Shown piece after piece: positions 1 to 7,092 of a DNA stretch of 11,720 nt. Under the pieces are notes generated by a model, which was not told the origin of the DNA, ran no database searches, and saw only the letters and a program-made list of their open reading frames with translations. The translations under genes were made by a program, and so were the position numbers. The stretch is from positions 1-11,720 of the forward strand of contig SLRW01000010.1 in the NCBI GenBank assembly GCA_007130745.1, given 5' to 3'. The first letter of the stretch is position 1, and the number at the start of each line of letters is the position of its first letter. The stretch comes from Gammaproteobacteria bacterium (lineage in GTDB: Bacteria; Pseudomonadota; Gammaproteobacteria; UBA5335; SLRW01).

Positions 1-170
1 CCGCACGGCAGCCGGAAATGGCCGGCATGCTGCTTGGCCGCATGTTCATTGTCGCCGGTCTGCTTGACGCGGTGTCCATGATCGGTGTGGGTGTGGCGCT
101 GTACTTCGCCTTCGCCAGTCCCTTCGTCGAGGCTGCGGTGGAAGCCGCGCTGGCCGTCAACGGCGGCTGA
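1..170 (+). CDS. atpE: ATP synthase Fo subunit c, C-terminal part (5' end outside the window)
   Basis: Subunit c forms the membrane rotor ring of F1Fo ATP synthase and carries the proton on a carboxylate in its second helix. The reading frame begins at base 3 and shows ARQPEM, the polar loop that contacts gamma and epsilon. A hydrophobic helix follows, containing GLLDAVSMIGVG. Its Asp is the equivalent of E. coli Asp61, the proton-binding residue. E. coli has Pro three residues after that Asp; here it is Ser, and Pseudomonas-type proteins, as I recall them, also lack this Pro. After the Asp there are 33 residues to the stop, against 18 in E. coli, so the C-terminus is long and ends in an Ala/Glu-rich tail. 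The N-terminal helix and start codon lie upstream of the window. atpF follows after 50 nt. Identification is firm from the loop, the Asp helix and gene order. Confidence 0.96.
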   Translation, partial: ARQPEMAGMLLGRMFIVAGLLDAVSMIGVGVALYFAFASPFVEAAVEAALAVNGG

Positions 171-208
171 ATGCTGTCGGGCGAAACAACCCATGTTGAT
201 TGCTAACC

Positions 209-216
209 GGAGGTGA
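209..216 (+). promoter_or_regulatory. Ribosome binding site that fixes the atpF start
   Basis: GGAGGTGA is a near-perfect Shine-Dalgarno sequence; its GGAGG core ends 7 nt before the GTG at 221. It lies inside the longer open frame that could begin at TTG 200, so it argues for the GTG at 221 as the true start. Confidence 0.85.
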
Positions 217-220
217 CGGC

Positions 221-691
221 GTGAGCATCAATGTCACGATGATCGGCCAGCTCATCGCCTTTGCGATCTTTGTCTGGTTTACCAAGGCCTATGTCTGGCC
301 ACCCCTGGCCCAGGCCATGCGCGAGCGTGAGCAGCGTATTGCCGACGGGCTCGCGGCCAGCGAACGCGGAGCCGAGGAACTGGAAAAGGCGCGGGCGGAT
401 TACGAGCAGACGATGGCCGAGGCACGTCAGAAAGCGTCCGAGGTTCTGGCTCAGGCCGACAGGCGCAGCAGCGAGATGATCGAGCAGGCCCGCGAGGATG
501 CCCGCCGCGAAGGCGAGCGGATGATCGAGCAGGCCCGCAGCGAGATCAATCAGGAGCTGACCCGAGCACGGCAAAGTCTGCGTGAAGAGGTGGCCGGTAT
601 TGCCGCCGCCGGGGCCGGCCGCATTCTCAAACGCGAGATCGACGCCGACACACACAAGTCGCTGATCGAAGATCTGGTAGCGGAGATCTGA
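221..691 (+). CDS. atpF: ATP synthase Fo subunit b (peripheral stalk)
   Basis: Subunit b dimerises to form the peripheral stalk that holds F1 still against the rotating c ring. The GTG start at 221 gives 156 residues, the same length as E. coli b. It begins MSINVTMIGQ, the usual start of the family, and has a strong ribosome site. One membrane helix spans about residues 5-20. The conserved YVWPPL hinge is at 24-29, and IADGLAASER at 40-49 opens a long charged, Ala-rich coiled coil to about residue 125. The C-terminus (KSLIEDLVAEI) matches the segment that binds delta. The open frame extends upstream to TTG 200, but that adds seven unconserved residues. An exact 19-bp repeat within the coiled coil is listed separately. 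atpH follows after 11 nt. Confidence 0.97.
   Translation: MSINVTMIGQLIAFAIFVWFTKAYVWPPLAQAMREREQRIADGLAASERGAEELEKARADYEQTMAEARQKASEVLAQADRRSSEMIEQAREDARREGERMIEQARSEINQELTRARQSLREEVAGIAAAGAGRILKREIDADTHKSLIEDLVAEI
475..538 (+). repeat. Exact 19-bp direct repeat inside atpF, 45-bp period
   Basis: GATGATCGAGCAGGCCCGC occurs at 475-493 and again at 520-538. The 45-bp spacing keeps frame and encodes MIEQAR at residues 86-91 and 101-106. A 15-residue period fits the right-handed coiled-coil pattern proposed for the b-subunit stalk. The near-identical DNA suggests either a fairly recent local duplication or codon-bias convergence. Confidence 0.8.
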
Positions 692-702
692 CCGGGGCGC
701 TT

Positions 703-1239
703 ATGGCAGAGCTGACGACACTTGCGCGACCTTATGCCCGGGCCGTTTTCGACCTGACGAGCGACGATGCCTCGCGTTCGAAATGGTCTGAACAGCTGGC
801 GATGCTCACCGGCGTGGTCAGCCACGACGAGATGCGTACCCTGGTCGGTAATCCGCGTATCGAGGCCGACGAGCTGGTCGAGCTGGTCTGCAAGGCGATT
901 GGCAAGGGGCTTGGCGACGAGAGTCGCAACCTGGTGCGGCTGTTGGTGGCAAATCGTCGTCTGGCGTTGCTGCCACGCATTGCCGAGATCTACGAGCAGC
1001 TGCGTGCCGAAGCCGAGCATGTGATTGATGCCGAGGTTGTTTCTGCCGCGCCGCTGGACAAGGCGCAGCAGGACAAGATTGCCAGCGCGCTTGGCAAGCG
1101 CCTGGGTCGGGAAGTCCGCCTGCATTGCCGCGAAGACGAGGAAGTGCTTGGCGGCGTTATTATTCGCGCCGGCGATCTGGTGATCGACGGCTCCGTCCGC
1201 GGCCAGCTCGAACGGCTGTCCGGTGCACTGGTTCATTGA
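703..1239 (+). CDS. atpH: ATP synthase F1 subunit delta
   Basis: Delta (OSCP-like) sits on top of F1 and joins the N-terminus of alpha to the C-terminus of the b stalk. The product is 178 residues; E. coli delta has 177. The N-terminal domain opens with the family signature TLARPYARAVFDL, a helical bundle. The C-terminal signature GGVIIRAGDLVIDGSVRGQLERL is nearly the family consensus. The ATG at 703 is preceded only by a modest GGGG at 694-697. With atpF ending 11 nt upstream, translation probably depends partly on coupling. atpA starts 12 nt after the stop. Placement between atpF and atpA is the standard order. Confidence 0.97.
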   Translation: MAELTTLARPYARAVFDLTSDDASRSKWSEQLAMLTGVVSHDEMRTLVGNPRIEADELVELVCKAIGKGLGDESRNLVRLLVANRRLALLPRIAEIYEQLRAEAEHVIDAEVVSAAPLDKAQQDKIASALGKRLGREVRLHCREDEEVLGGVIIRAGDLVIDGSVRGQLERLSGALVH

Positions 1240-1251
1240 CGAGGTAGCACG

Positions 1252-2790
1252 ATGCAACTCAATCCATCCGAAATCAGCGAGCTGATCCGCGAGCGCATCA
1301 AGAACTTTGAGGCGGTAGCTGAAGCCCGCAACGAAGGCACTGTGGTCAGTGTGAGCGACGGGATCTGCCGCATCCACGGCCTGGCCGAAGCGATGCAAGG
1401 CGAGATGCTGGAATTCCCTGACGACACCTACGGCCTGGCGCTCAACCTGGAGCGTGACTCGGTCGGCGCGGTGTTGCTGGGTGAATACGAACACATCTCC
1501 GAAGGCGACACCGTCAAATGTACCGGCCGCATTCTGGAAGTGCCGGTAGGCGAGGCTCTGCTGGGGCGCGTCGTCGATGCCCTGGGTAACCCCATGGACG
1601 GCAAGGGGCCGGTCAAGGCCGAAGGCACCTCGCCGGTGGAAAAGGTCGCCCCGGGCGTGATTACCCGTAAGTCGGTGGACCAGCCGGTCCAGACCGGGCT
1701 TAAGTCTGTCGACGCTATGATCCCCGTTGGCCGTGGCCAGCGTGAGCTGATCATCGGCGACCGCCAGACCGGCAAGACTGCGGTGGCCATCGACGCGATC
1801 ATTAATCAGAAGGACTCGGGCATCAAGTGTATTTACGTGGCGGTGGGGCAGAAGGCCTCTTCCATTGCCAACGTGGTGCGCAAGCTCGAGGAACACGGTG
1901 CGCTGGAGCACACCATTGTGGTGGCTGCCGGCGCCGCCGATTCGGCCGCGATGCAGTTCATTGCCCCCTACGCCGGCTGCGCCATGGGCGAGTATTTCCG
2001 CGACCGTGGCGAAGACGCCCTGATCATCTATGACGATCTCACCAAGCAGGCCTGGGCCTATCGCCAGATCTCGCTGCTCTTACGTCGTCCGCCGGGCCGC
2101 GAAGCTTATCCGGGTGACGTGTTCTATCTGCACTCGCGGTTGCTGGAGCGCGCCGCTCGCATCAACGAGGAAGAGGTAGAGAAGCGCAGTGGAGTGAAAG
2201 GCAAGACCGGCTCGCTGACTGCGCTGCCGATCATCGAAACCCAGGCCGGTGACGTGTCGGCCTTCGTGCCCACCAACGTGATTTCCATCACCGACGGCCA
2301 GATTTATCTGGAGACCGACCTCTTCAACGCGGGCATTCGGCCAGCTATCAACGCCGGTCTGTCAGTCTCGCGTGTGGGTGGTTCGGCCCAGACCAAGATC
2401 GTCAAAAAGCTCGGTGGCGGTGTGCGCCTGGCGCTGGCCCAGTATCGCGAGCTGGCTGCCTTCGCCCAGTTCGCCTCCGATCTCGACGAGGCTACCCGCA
2501 AGCAGATCGAGCGCGGTGAGCGTGTCACCGAGCTGATGAAGCAGCCGCAGTACAAGCCCCTGACGGTGGCTGAGATGGCTTTCTCGCTGCTGGCGGCCAA
2601 CGAGGGTTATCTCGACGACCTCGACGCCGCCCGGGTGGTGGATTTCGAAGCGCAGCTGCACGACTACCTGCGCGGCAATCATGCCGAAACGCTGGACAAG
2701 ATCAACGCCGACGGTGATCTCAATAACGAGATCCAGGCAGCGATGATCAAGGCGCTGGAAGAATTCAAGGCGAACTACTGGAACGGGTGA
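1252..2790 (+). CDS. atpA: ATP synthase F1 subunit alpha
   Basis: Alpha alternates with beta in the F1 hexamer. It binds nucleotide at non-catalytic sites and supplies an arginine to the neighbouring catalytic site. The product is 512 residues; E. coli has 513. The N-terminal helix (residues 1-25) binds delta, and a beta-barrel covers roughly 25-95. The P-loop GDRQTGKT is at 169-176, the same position as in E. coli. The arginine-finger segment SVSRVGGSAQ has its Arg at 374, equivalent to E. coli Arg376. The C-terminal helical domain is complete and ends in EEFKANYWNG. GAGG at 1241-1244 precedes the ATG by 7 nt. Only 4 nt separate its stop from atpG, which implies coupled translation. Confidence 0.99.
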   Translation: MQLNPSEISELIRERIKNFEAVAEARNEGTVVSVSDGICRIHGLAEAMQGEMLEFPDDTYGLALNLERDSVGAVLLGEYEHISEGDTVKCTGRILEVPVGEALLGRVVDALGNPMDGKGPVKAEGTSPVEKVAPGVITRKSVDQPVQTGLKSVDAMIPVGRGQRELIIGDRQTGKTAVAIDAIINQKDSGIKCIYVAVGQKASSIANVVRKLEEHGALEHTIVVAAGAADSAAMQFIAPYAGCAMGEYFRDRGEDALIIYDDLTKQAWAYRQISLLLRRPPGREAYPGDVFYLHSRLLERAARINEEEVEKRSGVKGKTGSLTALPIIETQAGDVSAFVPTNVISITDGQIYLETDLFNAGIRPAINAGLSVSRVGGSAQTKIVKKLGGGVRLALAQYRELAAFAQFASDLDEATRKQIERGERVTELMKQPQYKPLTVAEMAFSLLAANEGYLDDLDAARVVDFEAQLHDYLRGNHAETLDKINADGDLNNEIQAAMIKALEEFKANYWNG

Positions 2791-2794
2791 CATC

Positions 2795-3661
2795 ATGGCC
2801 GGTGCCAAAGAAATACGCACCCAGATCAAGAGCGTTCAGAATACGCAGAAGATCACCAAGGCCATGGAAATGGTCGCGGCGAGCAAGATGCGCAAGGCCC
2901 AGGATCGTATGGCGGCCTCGCGCCCCTATGCTCACAAAATCCGTCAGGTGATCGGACATCTGGGTAATGCCAATCCGGATTATCGCCATCCCTTCCTGGT
3001 TGAGCGCGAAGAGGTCAAACGGGTTGGTTTCATTGTGATCAGCACCGATCGCGGGCTGTGCGGTGGCCTCAACACCAACCTGTTCAAGAAAACGCTCGCT
3101 GCCATGAAGGAGTGGGATGGAAAAGGCGCAGAAATCGATGTCTGCGTGTTTGGCGGCAAGGCGGAAAGCTTCATGCATCGCATTGGCGCCAATGTCGTGG
3201 CGCAGAACAGCGGCCTGGGCGACAAACCGCACATGGAAGACCTGATCGGTGGTGTCACCGTGATGCTGGATGCCTACAAGGAAGGTCGCATTGATCGGTT
3301 GTTCGTGGTGCAGAACGAGTTCATCAACACCATGAGCCAGCAGCCTGAAGTGCACCGGCTGCTGCCGATTGAGCCGGTCAAGGAAGAGGAAATGCTCGAG
3401 CACTGGGACTACATCTACGAGCCCAGCGCCGAGGGACTGCTCGATGATGTGCTGATGCGCTATCTCGAGATGCAGGTCTACCAGGGCGTGGTGGAGAATG
3501 TCGCCTGCGAGATGTCGGCGCGCATGATTGCGATGAAGAGCGCCACCGACAACGCCGGCGAGATCATCGACAATCTGCAACTGGTTTACAACAAGGCCCG
3601 TCAGGCAGCGATTACGCAGGAACTTGCGGAAATCGTGTCGGGCGCAGCGGCGGTGGAATAA
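2795..3661 (+). CDS. atpG: ATP synthase F1 subunit gamma (central shaft)
   Basis: Gamma is the rotating shaft inside the alpha3beta3 hexamer and, with epsilon, sits on the c ring. The product is 288 residues, one more than E. coli. The N-terminal helix MAGAKEIRTQIKSVQNTQ continues into KITKAMEMVAASKMRK, the invariant coiled-coil half. The Rossmann-like domain carries DRGLCGGLN at residues 85-93. The C-terminal helix (SARMIAMKSATDNAGEII onward) is the other coiled-coil half and ends in EIVSGAAAVE. The start lies 4 nt after the atpA stop, and the GGGTGA at the end of atpA probably serves as ribosome site. No regulatory insertion of the chloroplast type is present. Confidence 0.98.
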   Translation: MAGAKEIRTQIKSVQNTQKITKAMEMVAASKMRKAQDRMAASRPYAHKIRQVIGHLGNANPDYRHPFLVEREEVKRVGFIVISTDRGLCGGLNTNLFKKTLAAMKEWDGKGAEIDVCVFGGKAESFMHRIGANVVAQNSGLGDKPHMEDLIGGVTVMLDAYKEGRIDRLFVVQNEFINTMSQQPEVHRLLPIEPVKEEEMLEHWDYIYEPSAEGLLDDVLMRYLEMQVYQGVVENVACEMSARMIAMKSATDNAGEIIDNLQLVYNKARQAAITQELAEIVSGAAAVE

Positions 3662-3722
3662 CCGTCACACTGAAAACGTGAGCGCCCGGGCCGACAATGC
3701 CCGAGGATAGCCGGACCAAGGC

Positions 3723-3730
3723 AAGAGGAA
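3723..3730 (+). promoter_or_regulatory. Ribosome binding site that fixes the atpD start
   Basis: AAGAGGAA lies 8 nt before the ATG at 3739, whereas the alternative in-frame ATG at 3697 has no purine-rich site at a workable distance. The 77-nt atpG-atpD gap also holds a weak 5-bp inverted repeat (CGGGC 3687-3691, GCCCG 3699-3703) with no T-run, so it is not a terminator. Confidence 0.8.
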
Positions 3731-3738
3731 CGCAAAGC

Positions 3739-5136
3739 ATGAGTGCTGGAAATATTGTTCAGATCATCGGTGCCGTGGTGGACGTGGAATTCCCGCGTGA
3801 CGCCATCCCGAAAATCCACCACGCGCTGGAGCTCGAGGACGGCGGGCTGGTCCTGGAGGTGCAGCAGCAGCTCGGTGACGGTGTGGTGCGCACCATTGCC
3901 ATGGGCTCAAGTGATGGCCTCAAGCGCGGCAGCAAGGTGACCAACACCGGCGCCCCTATCAGCGTGCCGGTAGGCAAGGGCACCCTGGGCCGCATCATGA
4001 ACGTACTCGGCGAGCCCCAGGACGATGTCGGCGACGTCAAAACCGAAGAGCGCCGCGCCATTCACCAGCACCCGCCTTCCTACGAGGATCAGGCCGGGTC
4101 CACCGAGCTGCTGGAAACCGGCATCAAGGTGATCGATCTGCTCTGCCCCTTCGCCAAGGGTGGCAAGGTTGGCCTGTTCGGCGGCGCCGGCGTGGGCAAG
4201 ACCGTGAACATGCTTGAGCTGATCAACAACATCGCCAAGGAGCACTCGGGCCTGTCGGTGTTCGCCGGCGTGGGTGAGCGTACCCGTGAAGGCAACGACT
4301 TCTACCACGAGATGTCCGAGGCCGGGGTAATCAACCTCGACAACCTTGAGGACTCCAAGGTGGCGATGGTCTATGGCCAGATGAACGAGCCGCCGGGCAA
4401 CCGCCTGCGCGTGGCGCTGTCGGGCCTGACCATGGCCGAATATTTCCGTGACGAAGGCCGTGATGTGCTGTTCTTCGTCGACAACATCTATCGTTACACA
4501 CTGGCCGGTACCGAGGTCTCGGCGCTGCTGGGTCGCATGCCCTCCGCGGTGGGCTATCAGCCCACCCTGGCCGAGGAGATGGGCCAGCTGCAGGAGCGTA
4601 TTACTTCCACCAAGACCGGTTCTATTACCTCCATCCAGGCCGTGTACGTGCCCGCGGATGACCTCACCGACCCCTCGCCGGCCACCACCTTCGCGCATCT
4701 CGATGCCACCGTAGTGCTGTCTCGCGGGATTGCTGAGCTGGGGATTTACCCGGCGGTGGATCCGCTCGATTCCACCAGTCGCCAGCTGGATCCGCTGGTG
4801 GTGGGCGATGAGCATTATGATACGGCCCGGCGGGTACAGAACGTGCTGCAGCGCTACAAGGAGCTGCGTGACATTATCGCCATTCTGGGCATGGACGAGC
4901 TGTCCGAAGAGGACAAGCAGACCGTGACCCGCGCGCGCAAAATTCAGCGCTATCTGTCGCAGCCCTTCTTCGTCGCCGAAGTATTCACCGGCGCCCCCGG
5001 CAAGTATGTGTCGCTCAAGGACACCATTGCCGGCTTCAAGGCCATTCTCGACGGTGAGTATGATTCGCTGCCCGAGCAGGCATTCTACATGGTCGGCAGC
5101 ATTGAAGAGGCCGCCGAGAAGGCCAAGAACCTCTGA
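3739..5136 (+). CDS. atpD: ATP synthase F1 subunit beta (catalytic)
   Basis: Beta carries the catalytic sites that make ATP from ADP and phosphate. From ATG 3739 the product is 465 residues (E. coli 460) and begins MSAGNIVQIIGAVVDVEFP, the usual start of the family. The P-loop GGAGVGKT is at 148-155, with Lys154. The catalytic glutamate is Glu180 in GVGERTREGND, and the hydrolysis-site segment FFVDNIYRYTLAG is intact. DELSEED, the lever that touches gamma, is at 386-392. An upstream in-frame ATG at 3697 would add 14 unconserved residues without a ribosome site, so I reject it. atpC follows after 26 nt. Everything needed for activity is present. Confidence 0.99.
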   Translation: MSAGNIVQIIGAVVDVEFPRDAIPKIHHALELEDGGLVLEVQQQLGDGVVRTIAMGSSDGLKRGSKVTNTGAPISVPVGKGTLGRIMNVLGEPQDDVGDVKTEERRAIHQHPPSYEDQAGSTELLETGIKVIDLLCPFAKGGKVGLFGGAGVGKTVNMLELINNIAKEHSGLSVFAGVGERTREGNDFYHEMSEAGVINLDNLEDSKVAMVYGQMNEPPGNRLRVALSGLTMAEYFRDEGRDVLFFVDNIYRYTLAGTEVSALLGRMPSAVGYQPTLAEEMGQLQERITSTKTGSITSIQAVYVPADDLTDPSPATTFAHLDATVVLSRGIAELGIYPAVDPLDSTSRQLDPLVVGDEHYDTARRVQNVLQRYKELRDIIAILGMDELSEEDKQTVTRARKIQRYLSQPFFVAEVFTGAPGKYVSLKDTIAGFKAILDGEYDSLPEQAFYMVGSIEEAAEKAKNL

Positions 5137-5162
5137 GGCTCGCCAGGCGGAGAGGCTGAATC

Positions 5163-5585
5163 ATGAATACCCTGCAAATCGACATCGTCAGCGCCGAGGG
5201 CGAGATCCACACCGGGGAAGCGACCCTGGTGGTTGCCCCTGCGCAGGAAGGCGAGGTCGGCATCGCCCCCCGCCATGCGCCGCTGCTGACGCAGATGCGT
5301 CCCGGCGAGGTGCGTGTGCATGATGTCGGTGGTGAGCAGCTGTTCTTTTATGTGTCCGGCGGTATTCTCGAAGTTCAGCCGCACCGGGTGACGGTGCTGG
5401 CGGATGCTGCGCAGCGCGCCAAAGACATCAACGAAGCCGCTGCACTGGAGGCCAAGAAACGCGCTGAGGAAGCACTTGAAAAACGCGAGGAAGGCGTCAA
5501 TTACAGTTCCGTGCAGGCTGAGCTGGCCGAAGCCATGGCCCAGTTGCAGGCGCTGGAGCGGGTACGTCGTCAGGCCAAGCGCTGA
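5163..5585 (+). CDS. atpC: ATP synthase F1 subunit epsilon
   Basis: Epsilon is part of the rotor foot with gamma and the c ring, and its C-terminal helices can block ATP hydrolysis. The product is 140 residues; E. coli has 139. The N-terminal beta-sandwich shows IVSAEGEIHTGEA, then GIAPRHAPLLTQMRPGEVRV and YVSGGILEVQPHRVTVLAD. From about residue 88 two helices follow (DINEAAALEAKKRAEEALEK and the final Ala/Gln-rich helix), so the inhibitory domain is complete. GGAGAGG at 5149-5155 precedes the ATG by 7 nt. It is the last gene of the operon; a strong terminator begins about 20 nt after the stop. Confidence 0.98.
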   Translation: MNTLQIDIVSAEGEIHTGEATLVVAPAQEGEVGIAPRHAPLLTQMRPGEVRVHDVGGEQLFFYVSGGILEVQPHRVTVLADAAQRAKDINEAAALEAKKRAEEALEKREEGVNYSSVQAELAEAMAQLQALERVRRQAKR

Positions 5586-5606
5586 TCGTTGTGACAAGCT
5601 ACACCG

Positions 5607-5636
5607 GAGGCCCGCGCAAGCGGGCCTTTTTGTTTT
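5607..5636 (+). terminator. Intrinsic terminator of the atp operon
   Basis: An 8-bp perfect stem, AGGCCCGC (5608-5615) with GCGGGCCT (5620-5627), is closed by a GCAA tetraloop and followed by TTTTTGTTTT. This is a textbook rho-independent terminator for + strand transcription. The other side of the stem has no A-run upstream, so it is not bidirectional. Confidence 0.95.
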
Positions 5637-5647
5637 GTAGCCAAAGC

Positions 5648-5683
5648 TTGTTTTTCGGGGGCTGCGGCGTTTTCCGATATACT
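5648..5683 (+). promoter_or_regulatory. Possible promoter for glmU
   Basis: TATACT at 5678-5683 matches the sigma70 -10 consensus TATAAT at five of six positions. It lies in the AT-richer stretch between the atp terminator and glmU, 38 nt before the chosen glmU start. No good -35 is at 16-18 bp: TTCGGG at 5654-5659 is poor, and the better TTGTTT at 5648-5653 is 24 bp away. A promoter is expected here because of the upstream terminator, but the exact element is uncertain. Confidence 0.4.
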
Positions 5684-5710
5684 CACGGACAGTTTAATTA
5701 TCCGCACTGC

Positions 5711-5715
5711 AGGGG
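5711..5715 (+). promoter_or_regulatory. Ribosome binding site that fixes the glmU start
   Basis: AGGGG abuts the ATG at 5716 directly, which is too close, but is 6 nt from the in-frame ATG at 5722. The second ATG is therefore the likely start. Confidence 0.7.
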
Positions 5716-5721
5716 ATGGGC

Positions 5722-7092
5722 ATGGCGCTAGGCATTATTGTGCTGGCCGCGGGCAAGGGCACCCGCATGCGCTCGGGGCGACCCAAGGTGCTTGCGCCGC
5801 TGGCCGGCCGGGCCTTGCTGGCCCATGTGCTGACGGCTGCCCGTGAACTGTCTCCGGACTTGCTCTCCGTGGTCATCGGTCATGGCGCGGAAAGCGTCAG
5901 GCAGAGCTGTGAGGCGGAGGATGTGCGCTGGGTGGAGCAGCGCGAACAGCTGGGCACCGGACACGCCGTCCAGCAGGCATTGCCCGGGATGCCGGATACG
6001 CACAGCGTGCTGGTGCTCTATGGCGATGTGCCGCTGGTGACGTCGGCCACGTTGCAGTCGCTGGTTGATCGCAGTGCAAGCGAATCCTGCCTTACCCTGC
6101 TGACTACCCGCATGGACAATCCGGCCGGCTATGGTCGTATTGTGCGCAATCAGGGCAATGGCATCGAGGCGATTGTCGAAGAGCGTGATGCCAGTGAGGC
6201 CCAGCGTGCGATCACCGAGATCAATACCGGTCTGATGGCAGCCCCGGCCGGCAAATTAAGACGCTGGCTGGACGCTGTGGGGAATAACAATGCCCAGGGC
6301 GAATACTACCTGACCGATGTGGTAGCGCTGGCGGTTGCCGACGGTGAAACCGTAGCCGGTGTCGAGGCTGATCCGGCCGAAGTCGCCGGGGTCAACGATC
6401 GCGCACAACTGGCCCGCCTTGAGCGGCGTTACCAGCGCCGGCAGGCCGAGGCAGCCATGGCCGCCGGCGTGACCGTGCTGGACCCGGCGCGACTGGATAT
6501 ACGGGGCAGCTTCAGCGCCGGTGAGGACAGCGAACTGGATGTGAACGTGGTGCTGGAAGGTGATATCCGTCTGGGCAAGCGGGTGCGCATTGGCGCCCAC
6601 TGTCATCTGCGCGATTGCGAGCTGGGTGATGGTGTGCAGGTGCTGCCTTTTTCTCACCTGGACGGCGTCAAGGTGGCTGCCGGGGTCAGCATTGGCCCCT
6701 ACGCCCGTTTGCGTCCCGGCACCGAGCTTGGCGAAGGTGCCCGCGTGGGTAACTTCGTAGAGATTAAAAACAGCCGCATTGGTGTCGACAGCAAGATCAA
6801 TCACCTGAGCTATATAGGTGATACCACCATGGGTGCGAATGTGAATATCGGCGCCGGCACCATCACCTGCAATTATGACGGCGTGAACAAGCACCACACG
6901 ACTATCGGAGATGATGTCTTCGTGGGCTCGGATACCCAGCTGGTGGCCCCGGTAGAACTCGGCGACGGCGCGACGATCGGCGCCGGCTCTACCATTACCC
7001 GCAACGCGCCGCCGGAACAGCTTACGCTCACACGGGTGCGCCAGCAGACGCTGCGCGGCTGGCGCCGGCCTCGCAAGGGAGGGCAGAACTAA
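5722..7092 (+). CDS. glmU: Bifunctional GlmU: glucosamine-1-phosphate acetyltransferase / UDP-GlcNAc pyrophosphorylase
   Basis: GlmU catalyses the last two steps to UDP-N-acetylglucosamine in the cytoplasm: acetylation of glucosamine-1-phosphate by acetyl-CoA, then uridylyl transfer from UTP. From ATG 5722 it has 456 residues, the same as E. coli. The N-terminal pyrophosphorylase domain has LAAGKGTRM and PKVL, EQLGTGHAV, the metal-binding Asp102 in YGDVPL, and INTGLM. From about residue 250 a left-handed beta-helix of hexapeptide repeats forms the acetyltransferase. The catalytic base His361 lies in INHLSYIGD (E. coli His363), followed by NIGAGTITCNYDG. An alternative start at 5716 adds only two residues. 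The stop overlaps the glmS start by one base. Both active sites look intact. Confidence 0.98.
   Translation: MALGIIVLAAGKGTRMRSGRPKVLAPLAGRALLAHVLTAARELSPDLLSVVIGHGAESVRQSCEAEDVRWVEQREQLGTGHAVQQALPGMPDTHSVLVLYGDVPLVTSATLQSLVDRSASESCLTLLTTRMDNPAGYGRIVRNQGNGIEAIVEERDASEAQRAITEINTGLMAAPAGKLRRWLDAVGNNNAQGEYYLTDVVALAVADGETVAGVEADPAEVAGVNDRAQLARLERRYQRRQAEAAMAAGVTVLDPARLDIRGSFSAGEDSELDVNVVLEGDIRLGKRVRIGAHCHLRDCELGDGVQVLPFSHLDGVKVAAGVSIGPYARLRPGTELGEGARVGNFVEIKNSRIGVDSKINHLSYIGDTTMGANVNIGAGTITCNYDGVNKHHTTIGDDVFVGSDTQLVAPVELGDGATIGAGSTITRNAPPEQLTLTRVRQQTLRGWRRPRKGGQN

Noticed and set aside
171..216. Two tiny open frames in the atpE-atpF gap (ATG 171 to TAA 206; ATG 193 to TGA 216)
   Set aside because: Eleven and seven codons, no ribosome sites of their own, and the gap is the normal location of the atpF ribosome site.
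550..1911. 453-codon open frame on the minus strand across atpF, atpH and atpA
   Set aside because: It lies opposite three strongly conserved genes, and its translation looks like a codon shadow (His, Leu, Gln-rich) with no recognisable domain. Long antisense frames are common in GC-rich genes with strong third-position bias.
3687..3703. Inverted repeat in the atpG-atpD gap as a terminator or attenuator
   Set aside because: Only five base pairs, a 7-nt loop and no T-run; atpD must be expressed with the rest of the operon.
3697..3738. Upstream in-frame ATG giving a longer atpD
   Set aside because: No ribosome site, and the added residues are not typical of beta subunits; ATG 3739 has a good site and the conserved N-terminus.
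3907..4815. 302-codon minus-strand frame opposite atpD
   Set aside because: Opposite the most conserved part of beta; low-complexity, His/Gly/Leu-rich composition and no plausible start context.
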